A stretch of 14,580 nt of DNA. Source: Sphingobium sp. GTDB lineage: Bacteria > Pseudomonadota > Alphaproteobacteria > Sphingomonadales > Sphingomonadaceae. Shown piece after piece: positions 5,912 to 13,471 of the stretch. Numbering within the stretch: the stretch's first letter is position 1; every line of letters starts with the position of its first letter. The notes beneath the pieces were generated by a model. That model was given only the letters and a program-made list of their open reading frames with translations. It ran no database searches and was not told where the DNA came from. A program made the position numbers and the translations under genes. Where the stretch lies: the NCBI GenBank assembly GCA_030148625.1, contig JASBTC010000445.1, forward strand, positions 1 through 14,580. Reading direction: 5' to 3'.

Positions 5912-8485
5912 ATGGGATATAAGGGATATCGCGGCGCGCTCGCCGCATCGGTCGCCATCTGCGCGGTCGCGGCGGCGACGCCGGCCATGGCGCAGACGCG
6001 CAGCTTCAACGTGCCCGCGCAATCCGCTACCACCGCCATTCCCGAACTGGCGCGCCAGGCCGATGTCCAGATCCTGATCAGCGAAAGCGCGGCGCGCGAC
6101 AAGCGCACCAATGCGGTGAAGGGCAAGCTCACCGCCGATCAGGCGGTGCGCCGGCTGATCGCGGGCACCGGGCTGCGCATCATGTCGAGTGACGGGCGCA
6201 CCTATACGCTGGCGAATGTCGCGGGGCAGGGCGCGCCGGGAAACGCCGACCAGTCCGCCGACCGCGGGGAGGGCGCGGGGCCGGAGGGTGAGGAAGCGGC
6301 GGTCATCATCGTCACAGGCACCAATATCCGCGGCAGCGCGCCCGCCGGATCGCCGCTGATCCGCTATGATGCGGAGGAGATGCGCCGCACCGGCGCCGGC
6401 TCGGTCGACGATTTCCTGCGCAAGGTGCCGCAGAATTTCAGCGTGCTCGATACCAGCACTTATATCGGCGGCATCGCCAGCGGATCGATGGCCGCGGCGA
6501 ATTTCACGCGCGGCGCGGCGGTCAGCCTGCGCGGCCTGGGGCCTGAGGGCACATTGGCACTGATCAACGGTCAGCGCCTGGCGCCCGCCGGCCTGCAAAG
6601 CGCCTATGCCGATATTTCGGTGATCCCGATGACCGCGATCGAGCGCGTCGAGATATTGGGCGACGGCGCCTCCGCCATCTATGGCTCCGATGCGATCGGT
6701 GGCGTCGTCAATTTCATCCTTCAGCAGAAACTGAACGGCGGCATCACCTCGCTCCGCTACGGCACCGCCACGCGCGGCGGCGGCGAGGAAATCCGCTTCT
6801 CCCAGGCCGTGGGCGTCACCGACGATCGCGGCCGCGTGATGATCGCTTATGAATTCTTCGATCAGAACCGGATCGAGGCGAGCGAACGCGGCTTCGTCGC
6901 GCAAAAGCAGGGCAGTCGCGTCGACCTGACGCCCGATCGCCAGCGCCACAGCGTGCTCGTGTCCTCCGCCTATCATCTGACGCCCACCACCGAAGTGTCG
7001 TTCGACGGCCTTTATTCGCGCCGCACCTACCGGCAGATCTATTATTCGCAATCGCTGCCCGAACAGGTCGACGACAGCGGCCAGGCGGCGACGACGCAGG
7101 CGAGCCTGGGGCTGGCGCAGGAGATTGGCGACTGGCGCGCGCGGCTGAACGGCACCTATTCCGGGTCGATCGTCCGCCGCGTGACGGTGCAGCCCAGCTT
7201 CACCACGCCCACCAACGGCTTCATCCGCTACAAATATCTCGATTTCGCCGTCGACGGTCCGCTTGCCGCTCTGCCCGGCGGCCCGCTGCTGCTGTCGGTC
7301 GGCGCATCCTATCGCAAGGAGGAATATCGGCCGACGGACGGCCGGACGATCGGCATGACGCTCTCCCGCAACGTCGAAAGCGCCTTTGCCGAATTGCGCG
7401 TTCCCGTGATCGGGCCGGAGAACGAACTGTCCTTCGCCAAATCGATCAACCTCTCGGCGGCGCTGCGCCACGATCGCTACAGCGGCATCGGCAACACGAC
7501 CAATCCGAAGGTCGGGATCGAATGGAACGTCAATGATTGGCTGCGGCTGCGCGGCAGCTATGCCAAATCCTTCCGTGCGCCCTTGCTGTTCAATCTGGCG
7601 CCGGCGCTGCAATCGGCCTTCACTTATGATTTCCCCGATCCGGCATCGCCGACCGGCCTCACCAACACGCTGGTCGATTCATCCTCCTACAATCCCGATC
7701 TCAAGCCCGAACGCTCGCGTTCCTTCACGCTCGGCTTCGATGTGCAGCCGACGGGGCGTTACGGTCCGCGCCTCTCGGTCACCTATTTCGACGTCGATTT
7801 CCGCGATCGCATCACCACGCCGCCGCTCAGGGGCTCGATCTTCCTGATCCTCAGCCAGCGGGATTCGCTGTCGTCCTTCATGAATTTCTCGCCCACCCAG
7901 GCCGATCTCGCGCCCTATTTCGCGAGCCCCTATTTTTACGATCTCGCCGGCCGCGGCCCCGGCGACGTCAAGGTCATATTCGATTTCCGCCCGCAGAATC
8001 TGAAATCGCAGGTCTCGCGCGGGCTCGATATCGAAGGCAGCTATGCCTTCCCGCTGGGGCAGGGCACGCTGACCGCCGACGCGAACATCAACTATATGCT
8101 CGACCTGAAGGTACAGGCGACGCCGGACATGGCGGTTGCCGACCTGCTCGATCAGGTCAACGGTCCGCTCAGCTTCCGGGCGCGGGGTGGTCTCACCTGG
8201 TCGAACGACGATGTCGTCGCGTCGCTCAAGCTCAATCACGCGCGCGGCTATCGCAACATCACCGTCACGCCCAACGAAGCGGTCGACGCCTATACGACCG
8301 CCGATCTGCATCTCTCCTGGAAACTCGCCGCGACGACGGTCGCGCTCGATATCGACAATCTGTTCGACGTGAAGCCGCCCGTCGTGCGCACCGATATTCC
8401 CGGCGCCTATAATCTGGGGTTCGATGCGGTGAACGCGTCGGCGCGCGGCCGCTATGTCGCGCTCAGCCTCACCCATCGCTGGTAA
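5912..8485 (+). CDS. TonB-dependent outer-membrane receptor with STN signalling domain
   Basis: 857 residues. Signal peptide 1-27 (cleavage after PAMA), STN/secretin-TonB N-terminal domain about 30-101 (ADVQILISESAA, GKLTADQAVRRLIAGTGL), Gly/Glu-rich linker 104-128, TonB-box-like VIIVTG at 131-136, plug domain about 140-272 (VSLRGLGPEGTLALINGQRL at 204-223, IERVEILGDGASAIYGSDAIG split near 243-263, GVVNFIL), and a 22-strand-type beta-barrel to the C-terminal aromatic residue (LSLTHRW). The STN domain marks it as a transducer that passes ligand occupancy to the adjacent FecR. The strong AAGGGGGG ribosome-binding site and own ECF promoter suggest high induced expression. The peptidase gene follows by 56 bp, arguing that the ligand is a peptide rather than a siderophore; TonB-dependent receptors accompany isopeptidases in lasso-peptide clusters. 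The ligand itself cannot be read from sequence. Confidence 0.96.
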   Translation: MGYKGYRGALAASVAICAVAAATPAMAQTRSFNVPAQSATTAIPELARQADVQILISESAARDKRTNAVKGKLTADQAVRRLIAGTGLRIMSSDGRTYTLANVAGQGAPGNADQSADRGEGAGPEGEEAAVIIVTGTNIRGSAPAGSPLIRYDAEEMRRTGAGSVDDFLRKVPQNFSVLDTSTYIGGIASGSMAAANFTRGAAVSLRGLGPEGTLALINGQRLAPAGLQSAYADISVIPMTAIERVEILGDGASAIYGSDAIGGVVNFILQQKLNGGITSLRYGTATRGGGEEIRFSQAVGVTDDRGRVMIAYEFFDQNRIEASERGFVAQKQGSRVDLTPDRQRHSVLVSSAYHLTPTTEVSFDGLYSRRTYRQIYYSQSLPEQVDDSGQAATTQASLGLAQEIGDWRARLNGTYSGSIVRRVTVQPSFTTPTNGFIRYKYLDFAVDGPLAALPGGPLLLSVGASYRKEEYRPTDGRTIGMTLSRNVESAFAELRVPVIGPENELSFAKSINLSAALRHDRYSGIGNTTNPKVGIEWNVNDWLRLRGSYAKSFRAPLLFNLAPALQSAFTYDFPDPASPTGLTNTLVDSSSYNPDLKPERSRSFTLGFDVQPTGRYGPRLSVTYFDVDFRDRITTPPLRGSIFLILSQRDSLSSFMNFSPTQADLAPYFASPYFYDLAGRGPGDVKVIFDFRPQNLKSQVSRGLDIEGSYAFPLGQGTLTADANINYMLDLKVQATPDMAVADLLDQVNGPLSFRARGGLTWSNDDVVASLKLNHARGYRNITVTPNEAVDAYTTADLHLSWKLAATTVALDIDNLFDVKPPVVRTDIPGAYNLGFDAVNASARGRYVALSLTHRW

Positions 8486-8541
8486 CCGCCGGCGCATTTT
8501 CCCCACCCATTTCGCGCTCCGCGCTCAACAGAGGTGATCTC

Positions 8542-11250
8542 ATGAAAATTGTCCGTCGGCCGTTCGCCGGCCTGTCCAGCCGCGTCTTCGCGCGGTCGAT
8601 GCTCGGCTCCGCCCTGGTCGCAGCCCTTGCGGTGGTGCCGGCGGGGGCGAAGCCCGCCGAAACCGCTGCCGCCCCGAAACCCGTCGTGACGCTGCGCGAC
8701 ATCTTCGCGATGCAGGGGATGGGAACCATGGTGACGGGCGGGGACGGCAGCTTCGCCTATGCCCGCGAACGGCCGGCCGATGCGGGCGGCAATTTCGGCG
8801 GCGGGCGCCTGCTGAGCGGAGAGGTGGGCGGGGATCTGGTCCTTGTCGAGCGATCGGCCAGGGGGCACACCACCCGCGTCGTCGCCCCCGCATCGGCGGA
8901 TGCGACCTTCCTGCCCATCGCCTTTTCGCCCGGCGGGCGGCGCCTGCTCCTGCTCAGGGCGGCGCAGACGGGCACCCAGGTCGGCGTCTACGACCGCACC
9001 ACCGGAACCCTGCGTTTCTTCGATGCCGCCCCCAGCATCACGTTCGATCCGACCCGGCGATTGACCGGCACCGATCAGACAAACCTCGTCTGGATCGACG
9101 AGGATCGTTTCGCCTATGCGGCGCTGCCCAGGGGCGAACAGCCGTCCTTCTCCAATCTGCGCTGGGACAATCAGGCGCGCCTTGCGGCGGGCCGGGAAGC
9201 GAGCTGGGCGGGCCGGCAGCCGTCGTTCCGGATGATGGTGTCGGGCGGCGAACCGGCGCCGCGGGCGGGCATGCTGATCCTGGCCGATGCGGCGAACGGC
9301 GCCAGCCGGGAACTGGGCCAGGGCCTGTTCTCCGATCTGGAGCGCTCGCCCGACGGGCGCTTCCTCGCCGCGAACCGCCTTTATGATTTCGTGCCACCGC
9401 CGGCCGAACAGCAGCTCAATTCGCTGTACGATGCCAGCCGCTCGTCGCGGCTCAGCCTGTTCGATCTGAGCGCGGGTACGCAGCTTTCATTCGGCCTGCA
9501 CCGCGCCGTTCGCGGCACGCTCTCCTGGTCGCAGGCGGGGCAGCTCGCTTTCATCGAGCCCGATCCCGACAGCCGTGATCGCGCCGTCGTGCTCAATATC
9601 CTCGATCCCGTCACGCTTGCCGTCACGCCGCGCTCGCTCAAGGGGCTGGCGGTCGCCTCGGCGCGCCAATGGGGCGGTTTCCAATTGCCGCTGCGCCCGC
9701 TCTGGCTGGGCGGCACGATCGTCGTCATCGCCCGTCCGTCGGACCGCGAAACCGCCGGCTATTTCAAGCCCGTCGAGGTCGGCGGGCGCGGGGCGGGGGA
9801 GAAGAAGGCGGGCAAGGCCCCGTCGCCTTTCCTGGTTGCGGCAACGGGCGATCCGGTGCCGCTGGCCGCCGATCTCGGCGATCCCGCCACCACGCTCAGG
9901 ATCGTGGGTGATCGCCTGCTGGCGATCACCGGCGGAGCGCTGCGCAGCTATGACGCGCAGGGCGGCACGCGAACCATCGCCACCTTGCCGGATGCGGCGC
10001 GTTTCGTCGAAACCGGCGCCGATCGGGCGGCGGCCGCCACACAGGCGCTGCTTTCGCTGGCCAGGCGCGACGGGACGCCCGAATTTGTGCGGATCGATCT
10101 GCGCAGCGGCCGCCTGGGCGATCGCATCGCGGTCCCCCGGGGTGAACAGGCGCTGGCCGCGAGTGCCGCCGCCATCGTCACGCGCAAGGACGATGCCGCC
10201 GGCTCCAGCGTCACCGTACGCGGCTTTGACGGGCGCGAGAGCCGGATCGAGACGCTGAACGCCTTTCTGGGCGGACGGACGATTCCGCGCTGGCGCCCCT
10301 TATCCTATCGCTCGTCGCAGGATGCGCGCGCATTGACGGGTTGCATGGTGCTGCCCCCCGATTATCGGCCGGGGCGGCGCTATCCGCTGATCGTCGAAGT
10401 CTATCCCGGCGTGCGCAACAGCGGCTGCGCCGATCCTGCTGTCGATCCGCACCCCTTTTCCGCATCGGCCATCGCGGCGATGAAGGGCGAATTGCTCGCC
10501 GCGCGGGGCTATATCGTCCTGCAGGCGAGCATGCCCGGCGATCTCCACCGGTCGGACGCGGGGCCGATCGACCTGATCGATGTGGCCGCCAAGGACGCCG
10601 CCGACGCCGCGATCGCGCAGGGTTTCGCCGATCCCAGGCGCATCGGCCTGAACGGCATGAGCCAGGGGGCGATCTGCGCGCTGTGGATCGCGACGAAACA
10701 GCCGATGTTCCGCGCCATCCTGGCCACCTATGGCTGGGTCGACAACTGGACGCATTATTTCGAGAACGGCGTCACCCGGATGTTCAACGCCGATTTCCCG
10801 CCCGTCGGCAGCGCCGAACGCTTCGAAATCCCCTTCGGCGATTTCGGCCTGGGCAAGACGCCCTTCGAGGATCCGCTGCGCTATATCCGGACGAGCCCGC
10901 TGGTCCACGCCCCCGCCATCACCGCGCCCGTCCTGCTGATGAACGGAGAGCTGGACGCGTTCGACAAGGCGCAGTTCGACATGATGTTCACCGCCCTGTT
11001 CCGCCTGAACAAGCGCGCCGACTACATCACCTATTGGGGCGAAGGCCATTCCCCCTCCAGCCCCGCCAATCTGCGCCACATGTGGGCCGCAACCCTCGCC
11101 TTCTACGACCGCTCCCTCGCCATCGCCCGCGACGATCGCGGCGATATCGTCTGGGACGGCGACGTCGCGAAGACGGCGGGCGCCGGCCGGACGAAGGACA
11201 CTGAATGGTTCATGCGGCATGACGGGTTGGAGGATGTGCGCGGCGGTTGA
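8542..11250 (+). CDS. Secreted S9 (prolyl-oligopeptidase-fold) peptidase, AtxE2-type lasso-peptide isopeptidase candidate
   Basis: 902 residues. Signal peptide 1-36 (hydrophobic 20-31, AGA before KPAET), so the enzyme is periplasmic. Residues about 48-580 are the variable region expected to form a beta-propeller; a low-complexity Gly/Lys linker lies near 412-425. From about 584 comes the alpha/beta-hydrolase domain: YPLIVEVYPG, nucleophile elbow GMSQGA with Ser707, acid candidate Asp805 in GELDAFD (Asp808 less likely), and His836 in GEGHSP. The order and spacing fit S9 enzymes. Together with the upstream sigma-fecR-receptor genes it resembles AtxE-type isopeptidases, which hydrolyse the macrolactam of threaded lasso peptides. 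An ordinary dipeptidyl/oligopeptidase role is the main alternative. It is longer than the roughly 700 residues I recall for AtxE2, mostly before the hydrolase domain. AGAGGTGA precedes the ATG; 56 bp after the receptor, almost certainly co-transcribed. Confidence 0.88.
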   Translation: MKIVRRPFAGLSSRVFARSMLGSALVAALAVVPAGAKPAETAAAPKPVVTLRDIFAMQGMGTMVTGGDGSFAYARERPADAGGNFGGGRLLSGEVGGDLVLVERSARGHTTRVVAPASADATFLPIAFSPGGRRLLLLRAAQTGTQVGVYDRTTGTLRFFDAAPSITFDPTRRLTGTDQTNLVWIDEDRFAYAALPRGEQPSFSNLRWDNQARLAAGREASWAGRQPSFRMMVSGGEPAPRAGMLILADAANGASRELGQGLFSDLERSPDGRFLAANRLYDFVPPPAEQQLNSLYDASRSSRLSLFDLSAGTQLSFGLHRAVRGTLSWSQAGQLAFIEPDPDSRDRAVVLNILDPVTLAVTPRSLKGLAVASARQWGGFQLPLRPLWLGGTIVVIARPSDRETAGYFKPVEVGGRGAGEKKAGKAPSPFLVAATGDPVPLAADLGDPATTLRIVGDRLLAITGGALRSYDAQGGTRTIATLPDAARFVETGADRAAAATQALLSLARRDGTPEFVRIDLRSGRLGDRIAVPRGEQALAASAAAIVTRKDDAAGSSVTVRGFDGRESRIETLNAFLGGRTIPRWRPLSYRSSQDARALTGCMVLPPDYRPGRRYPLIVEVYPGVRNSGCADPAVDPHPFSASAIAAMKGELLAARGYIVLQASMPGDLHRSDAGPIDLIDVAAKDAADAAIAQGFADPRRIGLNGMSQGAICALWIATKQPMFRAILATYGWVDNWTHYFENGVTRMFNADFPPVGSAERFEIPFGDFGLGKTPFEDPLRYIRTSPLVHAPAITAPVLLMNGELDAFDKAQFDMMFTALFRLNKRADYITYWGEGHSPSSPANLRHMWAATLAFYDRSLAIARDDRGDIVWDGDVAKTAGAGRTKDTEWFMRHDGLEDVRGG

Positions 11251-11341
11251 AGGGGGCGTCGATATCGTGAGCCTGGCGAGGTTCGACGGGCTTCGCATAG
11301 CCCCGCAATACAAGGACCTGTTCGAACTCACGGACGGGTAG
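11234..11341 (+). CDS. Possible 35-residue ORF overlapping the end of the peptidase gene
   Basis: An ATG at 11234 opens a 36-codon frame that overlaps the peptidase stop by 17 bp and ends at TAG 11339-11341. GGAGG lies directly against the ATG, too close for a good ribosome-binding site. The C-terminal half (GLRIAPQYKDLFELTDG) has balanced composition unlike a random GC-rich frame. It ends in Thr-x-Gly. It could be a chance frame, a remnant of a displaced gene or a small peptide gene. No family recognised. Confidence 0.2.
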   Translation: MCAAVEGGVDIVSLARFDGLRIAPQYKDLFELTDG

Positions 11342-11393
11342 CCACCCCGGTCATTCCCGCGATGCATCCAGCGGCCGGAGCGTTCCAACCTTT

Positions 11394-11454
11394 CCTCCCT
11401 GCGCGCAGCGCGGGGAGGGGGACCGCCCCGGCATAAGCCGGGGTGGTGGAGGGG
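11394..11454. repeat. GC-rich palindromic intergenic repeat (two tandem hairpins)
   Basis: Hairpin 1 pairs CCTCCC/GGGAGG and CGCG/CGCG (11394-11418). Hairpin 2 pairs ACC-CCCCGGC with GCCGGGG-GGT around an ATAA loop (11422-11447). Flanking gaggggga and ggtggagggg complete the look of the short palindromic elements scattered between genes in sphingomonad genomes. It lies downstream of the peptidase and may double as its terminator. Copy number cannot be judged from one window. Confidence 0.6.
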
Positions 11455-11671
11455 AAATCCGATGCGTCGTTCCGCCCGGAATCGATGGGAAATCAGTGGA
11501 ACTGCGAGGCCATTCTCAAATTTCGGTGACAATCCACTAAACCCCGGCGAGAAAGTCGTCGGAAGCCCTGATCGCAGACTTGCGGATGAGCTGCGCTGTC
11601 ATCGCGATTACCCAAGCCGCAGGCTTTCTTCTTGGGAGGCGCCTCTTATAATTCCAAGCCGGGGATATGGA
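11455..11671. other. Intergenic stretch without a supported gene
   Basis: An open plus-strand frame runs through from 11462 into the next gene, but its first 70 codons read as Arg/Ser-rich noise. A nested inverted repeat is present: CCCAAG (11611-11616) with CTTGGG (11631-11636), and inside it AAGCC-gca-GGCTT followed by TCTTCTT. That is terminator-like but weak. Presumably contains the promoter of the gene at 11672. Confidence 0.5.
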
Positions 11672-12103
11672 ATGACGGTTCATACGCGCGAGGAACTGGA
11701 GCGATCGAGCCGCATCGCGAGGCGGGCGTTCTCGCACGCCTTCATGTCGGACACGAAATGGCGCAAATTGTTCGCGGTGCTGGAAGACCGCGAGCTTGGG
11801 CTTTGCCAGATGCGCGTCAAGTTCATCGAGGGTCCGCAACCGCGGACGATGAGCCTGCCGACGATGGGGGCCGGGCATGCGCCGCATCCCTATATCGACA
11901 CCTTCGAATTTGGCCCCGTCGAGTTCAGGGCGATCGAGTGGCTGGAGATACCGGCCGTCGTTCGCCTCCCGCGCCCTGACAACGTGCCCGCTCGGGAGAT
12001 CAACCAAGACCTTGACCGCATAGAGGCGCGACTGACCTCGATCGGGCAATTTCCGATCCAGAGATGTGGTGAGAATCTGCGCGTGATCGGGTACAGCCGC
12101 TAA
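11672..12103 (+). CDS. Conserved hypothetical protein, possibly DUF6678-like
   Basis: 143 residues, cytoplasmic, no signal peptide or membrane helix. Recognisable blocks are MSDTKWRKLF (25-34), LGLCQMRVKFIEG (42-54), YIDTFEFGPVEFRAIEWLEI (74-93) and IGQFPI. I recall similar N-terminal MxDTKWRxLF proteins under the label DUF6678, but this is from memory and uncertain; no function is known to me. The start at 11672 is chosen because the upstream part of the frame looks non-coding and GGGGATATGG precedes this ATG. It is convergent with the small minus-strand genes after a 102-bp gap in which I see nothing. Confidence 0.75.
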   Translation: MTVHTREELERSSRIARRAFSHAFMSDTKWRKLFAVLEDRELGLCQMRVKFIEGPQPRTMSLPTMGAGHAPHPYIDTFEFGPVEFRAIEWLEIPAVVRLPRPDNVPAREINQDLDRIEARLTSIGQFPIQRCGENLRVIGYSR

Positions 12104-12205
12104 CGGAATGCTCGCTTTCGACATGTCCACGTCATTCGAACCACCAGCCCACAGGCCCACAAACCGGATAGTCGGTAAGCACCCACTGGCGCGGGCGGAT
12201 CGGCC

Positions 12206-12460
12206 CTAGCCTTCGTCGGCTCGGTCGTTCCCGGTCATCCAGGGAAATTCGACGAACGCCTCACGCCTCGCGGTCGCGGCGGTGTCATAGATGCCCCACA
12301 CATGGATCGTCGCCCAATATTCCATGTGATGATCATATTCGGGCAGATCATCCACGCGGGGCTTGTCGAGCGAGCATTCGAACCGGCCATCCGGCCTTTG
12401 GTGGATGGTGATGCGGTAGCGGGCATCCGCGCCGGGGATATGTTCAACCGCCTTGCTCAT
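12206..12460 (-). CDS. Small hypothetical protein, coupled to an upstream small ORF
   Basis: 84 residues, not recognised. Acidic and aromatic-rich, with YRITIHQRPDGRFECSLDKP (15-34), DHHMEYWATIHVWGIYDT (43-60) and EAFVEFPW. Pattern suggests a compact alpha/beta fold. The ATG at 12460 has AAGGGC 6-7 bases upstream and overlaps the stop of the preceding minus-strand frame as ATGA, a sign of translational coupling. No Cys pair, signal peptide or DNA-binding motif seen. Such small pairs are frequent in accessory and prophage-derived regions, but no neighbour proves that here. Confidence 0.75.
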   Translation of the reverse strand: MSKAVEHIPGADARYRITIHQRPDGRFECSLDKPRVDDLPEYDHHMEYWATIHVWGIYDTAATARREAFVEFPWMTGNDRADEG

Positions 12461-12609
12461 GTCAGCCCTTGACCGGTCGCGGCTTTGCAGGCGGCAAGAG
12501 CTTCAGCAGCCAGCGCGTCCATTTCGGGCAGGTCGGAGGGTTCGGCCCATATCCGCAGGTCCGCGATCAGCGAGGGATGGTCGCAGAGCTGGGCGGCGCA
12601 CCCTAACAC
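12457..12609 (-). pseudogene. Small ORF or 3' remnant of a gene upstream of the 84-residue protein
   Basis: A minus-strand frame encodes 50 residues from a GTG at 12609 (or 55 from a TTG at 12624), ending with CDHPSLIADLRIWAEPSDLP and an Ala-rich helix before GQGLT. Codon use looks real, and the stop overlaps the next gene's ATG as ATGA. There is no ATG before residue 27 of the frame, no well-placed ribosome-binding site, and an in-frame TGA at 12639-12637. It is either a GTG-started small gene or the tail of a gene that lost its 5' end. Confidence 0.5.
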
Positions 12610-12690
12610 AGCCTTTCTCGGCAATGGCAGAAAGCGTCACAGATCCTTATGACGGGCATGGGCCCCATGAACACCTTGGAGTGAGATAAT

Positions 12691-13263
12691 ATGCGGCGCT
12701 TTTGTTTCATCGCGGCGGTTGCCTTCGCCTTGTCGGTGAGCGGCTCGGCTCATGCCTGCATGATGAGCGAGAAAATCCAGCTGGACGATATCAAATATGC
12801 GGATGTGATTCTGGTTGGCCGAATCTCGAAATATGAAATCGTGCCCAATGAGGAATTTCGTCAAAGGATGCTGGCGAATCCCAAATTGTCACCGGAAATG
12901 CGTGAACATTATAAGGCGGGGAACGGTATTCCGAGCGACTATGCCCGCCTCGACCTGCAGGTCGAAGAGGTGCTGGCTGGCGAACCACGGATCGGTAGCC
13001 TGCCGAACAGTCTCAGCGTGACCTGGTACAACTCTACCTTTGCACACCCCAAGACTATGACCGCGGGGCCGTTTCTCATTGCGTTGCGCGATGCAAGCTC
13101 GCCGATACCGCCACTGCGCGGCCCCAGCGCCACCATCAAGTCCAACCGCGAACCGGGCTCGCTGACAATCCTCCAGGCACCTTGCTCGGACCCGTTCATG
13201 TTCGAGAGCTCGGGGCGCGAAGCACGCGCTATCCGCAAGATCCTGCGCAAACGCCGGGGATAG
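12691..13263 (+). CDS. Secreted hypothetical protein
   Basis: 190 residues. Signal peptide 1-22 (hydrophobic 5-16, GSAHA before Cys23). Mature N-terminus CMMSEKIQLDDIKYADVILV and a strand-rich middle (YARLDLQVEEVLAGEP at 84-99, LSVTWYNSTFAHP at 108-120, GPFLIAL 126-132), then Cys165 near the C-terminus. The Cys-at-mature-start plus beta-rich VLVGRI...QVEEVLAGEP layout recalls bacterial netrin/TIMP-like (NTR) secreted domains, but I would not assign it. AHAC is a poor lipobox. GGAGTGAG precedes the ATG. AT content is higher than in neighbours (many AAA, ATT, TAT codons), as in the secreted protein at 2924. Confidence 0.82.
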   Translation: MRRFCFIAAVAFALSVSGSAHACMMSEKIQLDDIKYADVILVGRISKYEIVPNEEFRQRMLANPKLSPEMREHYKAGNGIPSDYARLDLQVEEVLAGEPRIGSLPNSLSVTWYNSTFAHPKTMTAGPFLIALRDASSPIPPLRGPSATIKSNREPGSLTILQAPCSDPFMFESSGREARAIRKILRKRRG

Positions 13264-13282
13264 GTTGCGTCGAGCGGGTCGC

Positions 13283-13417
13283 TCACCCGATCAGCGGAAG
13301 AAACTCATCGTGTGCAACCGTGCATCTGGCATAATCGTCGATGATGTTGTCGAGGATTTCGTCCCCTCCCTCCAGAGCCAGCGCCTGATCCGATTGAGTG
13401 CCGAGCCCGTGCAGCAT
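13283..13417 (-). pseudogene. Possible 44-residue minus-strand gene or gene remnant
   Basis: From ATG 13417 to TGA 13283 the minus strand reads a low-Arg, acidic peptide containing GGDEILDNIIDDYARC and ending VAHDEFLPLIG. Most third positions are G or C, as in real genes here, and the 208-bp gap between flanking plus-strand genes needs an explanation. The frame continues upstream into the ogt region, where it becomes an antisense shadow. No clear ribosome-binding site. Family not recognised. Confidence 0.3.
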
Positions 13418-13471
13418 ATGGCTTCGCGCAAACACAGTCCTATATCGCCATCGTGCAATGGGGAGTGGAGA

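Noticed and set aside
5654..7612. Long minus-strand open frame (652 codons) opposite fecR and the receptor gene
   Set aside because: Antisense shadow of GC-rich codon bias; Arg/Ala/Gly/Asp-rich with no family motif, while the plus strand encodes clear FecR and receptor domains.
10300..11532. Minus-strand frame of 410 codons opposite the peptidase gene
   Set aside because: Opposite strand of the catalytic domain with the S9 triad; low-complexity composition.
12453..12689. Plus-strand frame of 78 codons
   Set aside because: Arg-rich shadow of the coupled minus-strand ORFs, without a ribosome-binding site.
13265..13471. N-terminal extension of the ogt reading frame
   Set aside because: No transferase similarity; a strong ribosome-binding site precedes the ATG at 13472.
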